DNA of 64,000 nt from Adiantum capillus-veneris (Eukaryota > Streptophyta > Polypodiopsida > Polypodiales > Pteridaceae), in NCBI GenBank assembly GCA_014529385.2, contig CM043951.1, positions 110,250,469-110,314,468 of the forward strand, read 5' to 3'. How positions within the stretch are numbered: the stretch's first letter is position 1; every line of letters begins with the position of its first letter. The notes beneath the pieces were generated by a model. That model had not been told where the DNA came from, did not search any database, and worked only from the letters and a program-made list of their open reading frames with translations. The position numbers were made by a program, and so were the translations under genes. This document shows, piece after piece, positions 10,061 through 21,600 of the stretch.

Positions 10061-11728
10061 AAAGAAAAGAAGAAGGATGCAACGAAAGCTAAAGCAAAGG
10101 GTCCGGCCTACAAACTCCAATCTGAGAGGCGGCTGTTGATCTCAAAAAGGTTTTGGAAGAGAGGATTTTGAACAATAAGGTGGAATTTACCCTAGGTAGT
10201 TTCATGAGGAAATAATTGATATCATAAAGAGGAAGCGGCAGTCTCTTACTGAATCCATCCATGTACAAGGTAAAGAAGAGACTTTAAATGCACAGGGTGT
10301 ACAGATCTATGGCGAGCAAGGTGAAGAAACTCTTGTTGGATGCTACAAGTCTATGGGAGGAGTAAAACACGTTCGCTTCTTGGATGATGAAGATGAAGTC
10401 GAGACCACTCACAAGAGTTACTACTTGAAGAGTCACTGGGCAAGAGCAACTACTGAGACCTTGGTAAAAGTGGGAGACTTAGAAGAGCCATACATTGCTT
10501 TGATAGATCATGGGTCAGAAATTAACCTCATGTCAAAGAGTCTTTATCAAAAAGGAAAATGGCCAATTGGTATAAATCATGGATGGATGATTCGCGCAAC
10601 AAACAACTCATCAAGGGAGCTATATGGAGCTTTTCCAAATGTAAAAGTGACTATAGGGGATGTGAAAGATGACCAGAATTTTTTTTGTATAGGAGATGTC
10701 TACATACCCTCTTATCCTGCGTCAGCCATACATCACTACTACTCGCATGGAAACCAAGGTGATGGACGATGGGTCACCTTATGCTAGGATAAGGAGCAAA
10801 GATGGAAAGTGTGCAGTACAGTTCCTTACTGTTTGTGTGGACCGTGAAAGGAACCGTGAAAGTCTTAGAGAGAAACCCTTGCCAAAAAGAAACAAATAAT
10901 TCAAGGACTACAGGGATATGAGGGGTTTTGGCCATGTACCATTGTAGAGCGGGATTGCAGTGGTACAAGAAGAGAAAAGTTCTCGCATGATGTATATGCA
11001 AAGGAAACATTTTTTACAAGTTATGTAGGATTATTGGACTATGGATCTATTGCTTTTACAAAGTGTGAGGACTTAAAGCGGGGTGCACGACAACATGTAA
11101 AGATTATACAACCAAGTTTGAAGATGAATGGTTTGCTAGAAGATGATGAATGCATTGCAGGTGTGTTTGATGAGTGTTCGTTTGTGGATACTATGCAAGA
11201 CTTGGAGTCTTTAGTGAATTTCAATTTGCGTATGGGAAGTGAGGTCGTGAATCTCTGCTCAGTAGAAATGTACAAAGTCATTTAGGATTTCAAAAATACT
11301 CAAGGTATTGATGTACGAGTGGAGACCAAGCACAAGTTTATGGCAAGGAAAGTGAAACCAGTGGCATTACCTCTACCAAAAGACTGTACGGATAAGATGG
11401 ATCAAGCTGCTTTGCAACCTAGTCTTCGTGAGCCAATCAGGATTGGGCATAATTTTACACGGGATTCTTTGAAGGAGTTAAAGATTGGTTGCAAGGATAG
11501 TTTCACAAAGGTTGAAATATGTTTTGAAGGAATGCTTGCCAACCATGGGAAGGCTTTTGCATTTGAGCCGCATGAGATAGGGTGTGTTGATTTATCCATT
11601 GTTTCTACTATGGTGTTCTTCACTAACCCTCATGTACCTTGGAACTTGAGGCCTATTCCAGTTCCAAAGGCCCATTTGACAAAACTCATTGAGTTGCTTA
11701 ATGAAAAGATCAAGATGAACTTTTTGGA
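10061..11728 (+). pseudogene. Gypsy-1 pol 5' part: protease-like region (broken), downstream of CACTA-1
   Basis: Continues the frame interrupted at 2002. From 10064 it reads through KGPAYKLQS and a charged segment to an aspartic-protease-like centre (ALIDHGSEINLMSKSLY, about 10495-10545; D-H-G replaces the usual D-S/T-G). A frame change near 10690 leads to METKVMDDGSPYARIRS, then the linker that precedes reverse transcriptase (11034-11728: LDYGSIAFTK; VPWNLRPIPVPKAHL). Stops at about 10899 and 11283 interrupt it. The order Gag, protease, linker fits gypsy. At 11728 the sequence jumps back to a second copy of the segment that begins at 10842. Confidence 0.75.
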
Positions 11729-12307
11729 CCGTGAAAGGAACCGTGACACTCTTAGAGAGAAACCTTTACGAAGACATACAAATAATTCAAGGACTACAAT
11801 GATATGAGGGGTTTGGCCCTGTACCATTGTAGATTAGGATTGTAGTGGTACAAGAAGAGAAAAGTTGTTGCATGATGTATACACAAAGGACAAGTTTTCT
11901 ATATGTTTTGTAAGATTAATAGACTATGAATCCATCTCTTTTACAAAGTTTGGAAACTTGAAACGGGGTGAATAACATGTAAATAGTGTACAAAAAGGTT
12001 TGAGGAAAAATGGTTTGCTAGAAGAAAATGAATGCAGTATAGGTATGTTTGATGAGTTTTCATTTTTGGATATCATGCAAGACTTGAAGTCTTTAGTGGA
12101 TCACAATTGGTGTATTCATTAGATAGAGAATGGGGTGTATAAAGGCCTCTTTAGTTGGCAATTTAGGGGATTCAAACCTTTGATATTTAGAAATCAATCA
12201 AAGGACAACTTTTGAATCCAAACAAGGAAAATGGCTAGTTTATTTAAATTCAAAAAATTCCCCAAAATGAGATTTAAAATATAGCAACCATATCATGTAA
12301 CATATCT

Positions 12308-12593
12308 GGGTGAAAGCATGTTAACGTGTCACGCTTTTTGTGCTAGTTAGCATTTTTAAGTTAGCACATCTTTAAAAAGTTGGGCATCCGATAAATTTTC
12401 TATAAATAATATAAAATTTTTCGGGGGTTGTACATTTGGATTCCTTGTTTCAAGAGCTTTCTACCGATATGTCATACATCATAAGTCTTGGAGATGTAGC
12501 TCATGTTATTATACTAGTTAGCATATGTCAAAATTGTGCTACTTAGCATTGTCCGGTACATGAAAAAGTGTGACATGTTAACATGCTTTCACC
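12308..12593. mobile_element. Small inverted-repeat DNA element (MITE-like) with TATCT duplication
   Basis: Ends gggtgaaagcatgttaac (12308) and the matching inverted end at 12593 pair over roughly 30 bp (GGTGAAAGCATGTTAAC, then TGTCAC and CTTTTT with single mismatches). Both ends are directly flanked by TATCT (12303-12307 and 12594-12598), a perfect 5-bp target duplication. It is 286 bp with no coding. The left end has one extra G relative to the right. Superfamily undetermined: 5 bp does not fit CACTA, hAT or PIF cleanly. Confidence 0.7.
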
Positions 12594-12751
12594 TATCTAT
12601 GGAAAGATCTCAATGTGTAGATCACAAATCTATAATCTGCACTTAAATCAAAGTCATATGTAAGATTTGTGGGAGACCAAAAGTCATAAAATCCTTCACC
12701 CCCTTATTTTGGGGGGAAAGTGCATCGTTTGTCCAATCTTACACATCCACC

Positions 12752-12929
12752 ATTCTTGCACACATGGCATCCATGCACCTACTTTTCAAATGTTAATCAC
12801 TTCCATAATCTTATGGCAAATAAAGAGGCTCTCTCGAACCATTCTTGCACACATGGCATCCATGCACCTACTTTTCAAATGTTAATCACTTCCATAGTCT
12901 TATGGAAAATAAAGAGGCTCTCCCGAACC
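12752..12929 (+). repeat. 89-bp tandem duplication
   Basis: Two consecutive 89-bp units (12752-12840 and 12841-12929) starting attcttgcacacatgg and differing at only a few positions. They lie inside the foreign segment that splits unit B of the Gypsy-1 duplication. The open frames here simply repeat with the units. Confidence 0.9.
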
Positions 12930-13333
12930 CCATCCTCATCCTAATGTAGAAATGAGGTTGTGAAAGTATGCTCTATAGAAATGTACAAAGTCATATAGGA
13001 TTGGAAATGCTCAAGGGGTTGAAGTATGAGTGGAGACTAAGTATAAGTTTGTGGCAGAGAAAATGAAACTAGTGGCATTACCTCAACCAAAAGATTACAA
13101 GGATTAAATGGAGCAAGTTGCTTTGCAAACCTAGTCATTGCGACCCAAGCATAAATTTGCAAAGGATTCCTTGGAGTTAAAGGTTGGATGCGAGGACAGT
13201 TTGCTAAAGACTAAAATGATGTTTTTTGAATAAATACTTGCCAAACGTGAAATTACTTTTGCATTTGAGCCACATGAGATATGGTGTGTTGATCCTTCCA
13301 TTGTTGCAACTATGGTAGTCTTCATTAACCCTC

Positions 13334-13798
13334 ATGGACCTTAGAACTTGTGGCCTATTCGAATTCCAAAGGCTCATTTTCCCAAACTCATTTAGTTGCT
13401 TAATGAAAAGATCAAGATGGGTTTTTTGGATCCTTCTTGTGCTCTATATTCAAAGAGAGGGCTCACAACAACAAAGAAAAAATGTTATTTATGCTTTATC
13501 CAGGATATACAACCTGTGAACAAGGTTACAATTAGGATTGTGGGAGCAAGGCCAGTTATAGGTGAGTTTTAGGGAAGGGAAAAATATTCTATGGGGGATT
13601 TATACTCAAGGTATGATCAATTTCAACTAGCTATGAAAAGTAGGGACTTGACTACCACAAGGACACATTTGGGATTGGTAAGGATGTGCACCTTATCGCA
13701 AGGAGCAACTAATTTAGTTGCACATATGATGAATGGTATGAGCAAAGTCTTACGTGACTTCATACATCAAATTATGATGCCCTTTTTTTGACAATGTG
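13334..13798 (+). pseudogene. Gypsy-1 reverse transcriptase fragment (frameshifted)
   Basis: After the pre-RT linker (unit B) the reading gives pieces of a gypsy reverse transcriptase: QDIQPVNKVTIR (about 13503), GDLYSRYDQFQLA (13594), and GLVRMCTLSQGATN to the catalytic box near 13783. A run of seven T (13783-13789) shifts the frame. With six T the box would read PFFDN, so the second catalytic Asp of the usual xxDD is also replaced by Asn. The domain then stops: RNase H and integrase are absent. The fragment is dead and 3'-truncated. Confidence 0.75.
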
Positions 13799-14393
13799 AC
13801 AATCGAAGGATTTGATGTAAGTGATAAAAGATCTAGCTTTGATAGTGAATACAAAAAAATCATGGAGTATTGGAAGCAGAAAAATGATGTTTGGTCAGCT
13901 AAGGTGTTCTTTACAAGAAGAATACCACCTGCAAAAGGTGACAGAGATGAAACTATCATTGAAGACGCAAGTGACACAAGCCACCGCAATGAAATGAGAA
14001 GAGCCCAAATACAAGAGATCTTGGCACAGAAGCTTACACCCATTGAAAGCATGAAGGCATCACAATTGAACACTTTAGCTAGGCAATTGGGTTGTAACAC
14101 AAAAGGAGTTTTGAAGGCAGCCACAACAAAGGCTTATATAAATAAGGTGAAAGCTGAGAACAATCTTCTAAGGCTGGATAGAAACCAACCCTAAGGTACT
14201 AGTGACATGTCATATATTCTTGTTACACATGCTTGAACACTCATGTGCATGGTATCTAACAAATCTTTCTTTTTATTCCTTCATGCAGGATCTTACAAAG
14301 GATACTACTAGATGGAGCTCAATCAATAGAGATTTTGATATTTTTGCTCAAAATAATGAAGCAGTCACCTACATTTTTTGTTTATCAATTTCT
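13796..14393 (+). pseudogene. Chimeric ORF of unknown function with SAP-like segment
   Basis: An open frame 13796-14193 starts inside the gypsy RT remnant and then runs into about 110 codons unlike any retrotransposon part I know: a charged helical stretch (YKKIMEYWKQKNDVWSAKVFF) and a segment MKASQLNTLARQLGCNTKG followed by a second helix, which resembles a SAP/LEM-like helix-turn-helix. A plausible donor (aag|gtacta, near 14195) and acceptor (ttcatgcag, ending 14289) could join it to 14290-14393 (DLTKDTTRWSSIN...), ending TGA. This may be the 3' end of a host gene fused to the truncated retrotransposon, or captured sequence. No function is assigned. Confidence 0.35.
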
Positions 14394-14399
14394 TGAGAG

Positions 14400-15159
14400 A
14401 CTTTATTTTAATTTGTAATCATCAAATGAAATGAAAAGTATCCTTCTTATTAAGATTGCTGATCTTTTTCTTGTTCAAAACTTTCAATTGTGATTTATAG
14501 TTTTGTTAGCATGAGATTGTGCTTTTTTAGTTTGAAAAAAACTGTCAAAGATCCAAGTCTTTTTTACTTTACTTAAGTTATTAATTGTGAAAGATCCAAG
14601 TCTTTTTGCTTTACTTAAGTTATTGATTGTCTATGTAATAGTCCTTAAAACAATATCGGATGGCTTTCTTGCTCCCATGTCTCACATTGGTCTTTAGGTA
14701 AGACAAGTGGTGACCTTGAAAGTATGGTCTCATATCTCGATCAAGTGAAGAGACATGAAGCTTAAATATCACTACTATGTATCTAGTGTTAAACTCCATC
14801 GAGACAAAGATACTAGAGTGTCAAATTGTAGTCTAGTTTAAGTGAAAATCCATTTGAGCTAAGGTAAAACTTATAGTGCCTCATTTTTCTAGGATTCTAC
14901 CCCATCAAGGAAGTTAGAATCTAGCACAAACCAATTAAGACTCTTTTGGATCCTAGATAGGACAATTCGTGGAGCTTAAGAAACTTATTATTGAGTTAGA
15001 GTCTAGTTTAGATAAGCAAAAGATCTTCAAACCAGCACTTGAATTTCTTACTATTCAATATTCAAAGTCCCTTGAGGCTAACAAATTACATACCTACTTG
15101 TAACCTAACTAATGAGTAAGTATATAGATCTAAGCAAGTATATATAATGAGTCTTCAAT
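14400..15159. other. Unassigned AT-rich spacer
   Basis: No gene seen. It contains a short imperfect duplication (aaagatccaagtctttt near 14547 and 14592) and then grades into the tccaccacttgtcc repeat field. The repeated words 'actagtgttaaactcc' and 'ctaggattctaccc' suggest old repetitive DNA. Confidence 0.5.
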
Positions 15160-16588
15160 CTAATAAACCAAGGGAAGAGAGTAGGAAGGTCCACTACTTG
15201 TCCAAGCTCAGCTTTAGACAACATAGAAAGATGCTAGTTCTACTAATTGTCTAATTATAGGCATGGAGAAATGATAGAAGGTTGACCACTTGTCCAACCT
15301 ATCATATCTAGTAAGATGGGAGGTTTGGCCTTAAGATTCACCATGTAACCAACCTATACATCATTGTATTATGAAGAGTAGAAAAGCAAAGCTCCACCAC
15401 TTGTCCAAGCTAGTTCTAAAATCCACATGGAGATAAGCAAGCTCCACCATTTGTCGAATCTCTCTTCCATTAAAACGTGAAAAAACTCAGCTATGTTGTA
15501 TAGGGGGGACTTTTTTCCAAGGTCCACCACTTGTCCAAGCTAGGATCCATTAAAACATGGAAATAAACAAAGCTCCACCACTCGTCCAACCTTTAGAGTT
15601 GCAAAGTGTATGGGTTGTCTAAACTAGGTATGGGAAAATAATTGAAGGTCCACCACTTGAAACATGGAGCGAAGCAAGCTCCACCATGTCTCCAATATGC
15701 TAGACTCCATTGAAACACCCTAAACCCATGATATTTTGTACATAGGGGATGTACATTCAAGGTCCACCACTTGTCCAACCTAGTATCCCTAATAGCTTGT
15801 AGGTTTGGTCTCAAGATTCACCACTTTTCCACTCTATGTCATTGTATTAAAAAGGACTGGGTGTTAAGGTCCACTTGTCCAACCTATAAGGTTATATTTT
15901 AAATGGTTTTTTTTCTCACAACTTGAACTACCCATGATATGTTATACATGGAGTTTTGTTTCAATGTCCGCCACTTGTCCAAGCTAACTCTATTGAAACA
16001 TATAGAGAACCAAAGGTCCACCACTTGTCCAAGCTAGGCTATATTGAAACATGGAGAGAAGGATGCTCCACCATTTCTCCAAGATAGGCTTCATTGAAAC
16101 ATGGAGAGAAGCAAGCTCCACCATGTCTCCAAGCTCGGATCCATTTAAATACCCTAAACCCATTTTATTTTGTACATGGGGGGTTTTATTTCAAGACCCA
16201 CCACTTGTCTAACCTATTATCCCTAGTAGCACGAGTGGTTTGGTCTCAAGATACACCACTTGTACACTCTATGTCATTATATTAAGAAGAACTATGTATT
16301 AAGGTCCACCACTTGTCCAACCTATAAGGTTATATCTTAAATGATATCCTTTCTCACCACTTGAAATGCCCATGATATGTTTTACATGGGGGTTTCATTC
16401 CAAGGTCCACCACTTGTCCAAGCTAACTCTATTCAAACATAGAGAGAAGAAAAGGTCCACCACTTGTCCAAGCTAACTCTATTTAAACATAGAGAGAAGC
16501 AAAGGCTCACCACTTGTCAAAGCTAGGCTCCATTGAAACATGGAGAGAAGTAACCTCCATCATTTTTCCAAGATAGGTGCCATTCAAA
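15160..16588. repeat. tccaccacttgtccaagct repeat field, part 1
   Basis: A dense array of variants of ggtccaccacttgtccaagctaggctccattgaaacatggagagaag (40-50 bp subunits), mixed with longer blocks such as 'ttttgtacatgggg' and 'ctctatgtcattatatta'. The array is cut at 16588 by Gypsy-2 and resumes at 25365. No coding; short ORFs here repeat with the subunits. Confidence 0.9.
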
Positions 16589-18198
16589 TGTCATAAAATC
16601 TAATTTCTAACTAACCCAAATGATTTTCTCATATTAAATTGATCACTTAATGTGGGAGAATAAACGGGAACAAGTGTTAAGATATAGGTATGTGCTTATA
16701 GATCTATCTCAACACGGGGCCAATGGTAAAGGGGCCCAAAAGGGAGATAGTCTATCAAAGAGCAAGGCTAACCAATGGAGCATAAGACCTTAGGGTTAGC
16801 TTCATTGAAGACCTCCAATAAATGTGTGTAAAAGTCCTTTGACCTTAAGTAAGCTAGGGCTGAGCTTGAGGTGGGAACCCGGCCCAAGCTCGAGGTGCTT
16901 GTCATGCTTGAGGTGTTTTTCATGCTTGAGGTGCTTGATTAAGATGCTTGAGGTGCTTGACTGGCTCCATGCTTGAGGTGCTTGACTTGCTGCATGATTA
17001 AAGTACTTGAGGTGCCTTGAGAAGCTTGCCTGAGATGCTTGTGGGAACACCCCCTAGTTCAAGTGCTTTGTCATGCTTGGTGAGTAAGGTGCTTGATCAC
17101 CTAAAAGTCAAAAGCATTCCTACAAGAGGGGGGGCGAGCCCTTTTCCTAGGGGCTAGAGAGAGAACACCCACTCACACACACAAGGAAAGCCCAACTTGA
17201 AGAGGCAGCAAGGACACATGTCAGGCCCCTACCCATGTTACCTTCATGTGTTGCTTGAAGCCTATTGGCTAGGCTTCAAAGGGGTCCAATGATAAATTAC
17301 ATGAATTATCTAATTGTTTTAGCATTTATCAAGTCCTCTCTCTCAAAGGGGAAAGGGGGACACTTGTCCCAAGGCTACCCATGTTGCTTGTAATGGCTCT
17401 TGCTTGTGATTGGCTAGGCCTGGAGGGGTCCAATGAGCTTCAGGCATGAGCTACAAGGGGGGGTCGACCCACGCAAGCTAGGGGGGTTCCTAGGGGGTAT
17501 ACTCACCCACACACACTCACAAGCACTCTCTTTTTTGTGTGATATGCAAAGTGCAAGAGCTCCCTCTCCAAGCAAGTAGAGGTTGAGAGCCTACACCAAC
17601 ACTCTTGGCTATGGAGTGCAAATCCAACCAAGAGCCATGCTTCAATGCTTAAGCTTGCCACATCCTTCTTCTTCATTACTATGCTATTATGTATGCTAGC
17701 AACAAGAGTATGATAAGTGAGGAACTAATTCTTTCTCCTATGAAATGTTTCTTCTTCCTCTTCCCTACCCTCATTCCCTGCTAGCTCTCTCCACCTTCGA
17801 AGGTGTTTGAGGTCTTGGGACTGAGGCTTGGGATAGTTAAAGCTTTCTTCAAGTTTATGTTATGTTTGTGGTGCATGAAGCCTTCCATCTTCATGGCATC
17901 ACCTAGGTCACAAGGAACACAAAGACTGTATTGTAACAAGTCTCTCTTTATGGGAGAAATCATAATACAAATGCCTATTGGAGGGGGGACCGGCTCCACA
18001 TAGATCCGGTCCTCAATTGTTGTCATGTTCTCTAAACTCTCTCTCTTGCAAAAGTATTGTCTATGCCAAGTTAACTAATTGCTATGATTATGTTGCTATC
18101 TTCAATTATGTCTACCCGCTATGCTCACAAAATCATTTCTTGAAAGTACTCTCATTAAATTCCTCTATTCTCAAATTGAATAGGCAAATTCCATTACA
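16589..18198 (+). repeat. Gypsy-2 5' LTR
   Basis: 1610 bp, TGTCATAAAATC to CCATTACA. It holds a cluster of the word tgaggtgcttg (about 16865-17090) repeated in tandem with gaps. The LTR should carry the element's promoter and polyadenylation signals, but I cannot point to a convincing TATA box. Confidence 0.95.
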
Positions 18199-18199
18199 T

Positions 18200-18211
18200 T
18201 GGTATCAGAGC
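18200..18211 (+). other. Gypsy-2 primer binding site (tRNA-iMet)
   Basis: TGGTATCAGAGC, one base after the 5' LTR. It is complementary to the 3' end of plant initiator methionine tRNA, the standard primer of many plant LTR retrotransposons. Confidence 0.9.
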
Positions 18212-18613
18212 ATTTGGTTTCTCTTTTCTTGCTTAAGAAGAGAGGTCCTTAAGTAGCCTATAAATGGTTGATGTTGTTAATTATAATAGAGTAAGTGGAA
18301 CTGGGATCTAATACCGGTTTTGTTAAGCCCACTATGTGGGGGATGGTGCACACCTTGGGACCTTTGGACTTAATAATGGAGTCTTTTTAGACTTGCCTAC
18401 GGCTTTACCATTATTGAGCCATAAGAAGTCCGAAAGGAGCTAACCCTTGGCAACTCTGCTATGTTAGACCTACTCCTCTACTCTCTATAATTAACCACTT
18501 TGTGCCGTGGGTGTAGATACTTAAGAGCCGATTTTCAAAGGCTAAGAGGAGTGGCAACTAAGGTTTTGAATTGCCAAAGCATACACTAAGTACATACATA
18601 AAATTTTGTTAAC
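18212..18613 (+). other. Gypsy-2 untranslated leader
   Basis: About 400 bp between primer site and polyprotein start. No ORF of note. Packaging signals would be expected here, but none can be named from sequence. Confidence 0.7.
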
Positions 18614-21600
18614 ATGGCTGACAATAATCAAGAGAGTAGAATGAACATTGATAGCTTTGATTTTGCACATGAAGGTGCTAATGATGATGCTCCCATGTTT
18701 GTGAATTATCTTGTGACTAGGTTGCAACAAGCTATGGGCAACCCTACCTTGCAAGCCGAAGTTACTCAACAACTTCGTGCCTATGGAATTTCCCTTCCTC
18801 TCCAAGAGGAGAGAGAGCTTAGGAGGCCTCTTGAAGAGACCCCCAAAAGAAGACTCTCTCCCATTCGAGAGGAGGAATCCAAAGAGAAAGAAAGCAATGA
18901 AAGTCTAAGTTCTTCTGAAGATGTGGCTCCACGAAGAAGGCGGTCTAGACGATCGCCTACTCCTCCCAAGAGGAAAAGAGCAACCCATAGTCCTTCTCCT
19001 CATCACTCTCAAAGGCAAGAGAGGAAACAAAGGAAGAAAAGGGCTAGGAAGAGGTCACCCTCTTCTCCTTCTTCTTCACCTTCCTTCTCTTCCGATGAAA
19101 GTTATGGCTATTCGCCTAGAGAATACAAGAGGGGAGGGCATCGCAAATCATTTCCTGCATGGCGAAGGTCACAAAAGCTAAAGAAGTTCAAGGAGGGAGG
19201 AAAGAGTATCTCTTTTCTCACCTACGATGGCACCTTTGGTGCTACCGACAAAGTGTTGGCCTTCATCCAGCAATTTGATGCGGCCTTTGGGGACGAGGGC
19301 TTCACAGAGTCCTCCAAGCTACGCCATGTAGCTATGCACTTCCAAAAATCAGCTCGTCAATGGTGGGCTAGCCTTCGTGGCAATGGAGAAGCCCCAAAGA
19401 CATGGAAAACTCTACGAGTTTCCATCATGAAGAAATTTCTTCCAAGCGATACTAAAGATAAAGTTCTTACCGAATGGCGCGGCTTGAAGCTCCTCTCTCA
19501 TGAGTCTATCAACAAGTATGTAGATAAGTTTTGGGATTTACATCTCAAAGCTACTGTCTTTCAAAAGATAGACTTTGCCGAGCAAAGACAGCAATTCTGT
19601 GCGGGATTACCTGAAGAGATGGCCGAATATATCAACTCTCAACGGCCCGGTACTATTACCGAAGTAATCCACCACACCATGGTTGCTTCACGCATCAATT
19701 TCCATCAAGGGGCTAGACGTAATGTCAAGCCCATGGAAAACAAAGATAAAAATGATGCAAAGGGGAAATCCAATGCTCAAAATAATTCCCAAGGCACTTC
19801 CAGCAACAACAACAACAATCGGTCCAAGGAGAAGGGAGTTTACAAAGGTAAAAACAAACTCTCTCCTGAAGAGCTTGAAGCTTTTCGCAAGGACCATAAG
19901 TGTTTCAAGTGTGGGGAGCAAGGACATGGCTATCGTTCTTGCCCCAAGAAGAATACTCGCAATGAGACTCCTAGGGCTTCCACCATCGAAGCTCCAAAAG
20001 AGGATGCTCATTGCAAAGGATCATCACTCTCCTATGCTTGGGGAAAGGTACGAGAGCATGATGCCTTCATCTTGTTTGACCCTGGCTCTACTCTCAACTT
20101 CATATCAATAGAGTTGGCCACCAAGTTGGGCATTCAAGCTTTTGAGATGGGAGATATAGTAACAGCTGATGCAGCTTTCAAGGGACAACAAGCCTCCGTT
20201 ACTCCCTTGATTGGGAAGTTGAGGCTTCATGTCCAAAGCTATGTCGACAAAGAAGACTTCTTCATCTCTCCCCTCCAACATCAGGATGTTATCCTAGGGG
20301 CACCATGGTTTGATCGCATGGCTGCCAACATGAAGTTCCCTGAAAGGAGAATTTACTTCACCTACAGGGGAAAGAACATGTATGTAGATGCTAGTGAGCG
20401 TGGTCGCACTATTCCACTTGTAAATCCTCTTTCTTTTGATAAATCAATGAAGAGCTCAGTTTCTGCGTACATGATTTATGTCAAAGAGTCTCTAAAAGCT
20501 AATAATGTTTCATCAAATGAAAATGATAGGAATCAAGAAGAGTTAGACTTGTCTACTTTTCTAAAAGGATTCCAAGATGTGTTCATCGATGATATCCCTA
20601 TGGACCTACCTCCAAAACGAGGGGATGCTGACCATCGTATTGAGCTCCTTCCAGGAAGCTCACCGCCTAACAAACCTCCTTATCGAGTCTCACAAGCTCA
20701 ACAAGAGGAGATCATGAGGCAAGTACAAGAGCTGGTAGACAAAGGGATGGTGAGGCCTAGTTCCTCTCCCTTTTGTTCTCCAGTCCTTTTAGTGCAAAAG
20801 AAAGATGGTACATACCGTATGTGTGTGGACTATCGAGCACTAAACCATATCACTATTAAAAACAGATTTCCCGTACCTCGGGTAGAAGATCTGTTTGATA
20901 AGCTACAAGGCTCTACCTACTTCAGTAGGATTGACCTTAAGAGTGGCTATCATCAAATAAGGATAGTGGATGAGGATATCTTAAAGACCGCGTTTCGCAC
21001 AACATTTGGTCTTTATGAATATCTAGTCATGCCTTTTGGCTTGACTAATGCACCAGCTACGTTCAATCGTTTGATGGAGAAAATTTGTAGACCATATCAA
21101 AAATTCAATGGAGTGTTCTTCGATGATATCATCATCTACTCCAAGTCTTTGGAGGAACATAAGCAACATCTCCAAGTGATTTTTCAAGCCTTGAGGGAGA
21201 ACAAACTTTTTCTCAACCAAAAGAAAAGTGAATTCTTCCTTCAAGAGATTCAATATCTAGGCCATATTATCTCTCACGATGGTATTCTTATGGATCCATC
21301 AAAGTTAGAGGTAATAAAATCATGGCCTAACCCAAGGAATCTACATGAGCTAAGAAGCTTTATTGGTATGTGTGCATACTATAGACGCTTCATAGCAAAA
21401 TTCTCTCAAGTGGCAGGACCACTACACGACTTAACCAAGAAGAACGTTAAGTTTGTATGGACTGCTAAGGAGCAAAATGCTTTTGAAAAACTCAAAGAGA
21501 AGCTTACTTCCCAACCAGTCCTCGTGCTTCCGGATCTCTCAAAGCCCTTTGAGGTCCAATGTGATGCTTGTGGTGATTGCCTTGGAGCGGTTTTGCTTCA

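Larger units (their letters stand above)
10842..13430 (+). repeat. Internal tandem duplication within Gypsy-1 pol
   Basis: Unit A is 10842-11728 (887 bp, beginning gaccgtgaaaggaaccgtga). Unit B starts at 11729 with nearly the same bases, follows unit A to about 12115, is interrupted by about 0.8 kb of foreign sequence (12120-12945), and then resumes (12946-13430) to the same end point (kmgFLDPSCA). Only after unit B does the reverse transcriptase follow. Divergence between units is clearly higher than between the CACTA copies, so this is an old event. Confidence 0.85.

Noticed and set aside
1-14400. LTRs for Gypsy-1
   Set aside because: I looked for direct repeats flanking 609-13800 and found none. 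The element appears truncated at both ends, so no borders are given.
15160-16588. CRISPR-like array of a repeated ~20-bp core (tccaccacttgtccaagct)
   Set aside because: Spacers are themselves repeats, unit length varies, copies are diverged, and the genome is a plant's. It is a eukaryotic interspersed/tandem repeat.
16584-16588. A 5-bp target duplication TCAAA for Gypsy-2
   Set aside because: The right flank reads CAAAC, so only CAAA (4 bp) is shared. The fifth base does not match.
17803-18256. Short ORFs inside the Gypsy-2 LTRs (repeated at 24969-25419)
   Set aside because: They occur identically in both LTRs, which are regulatory, and have no motifs.
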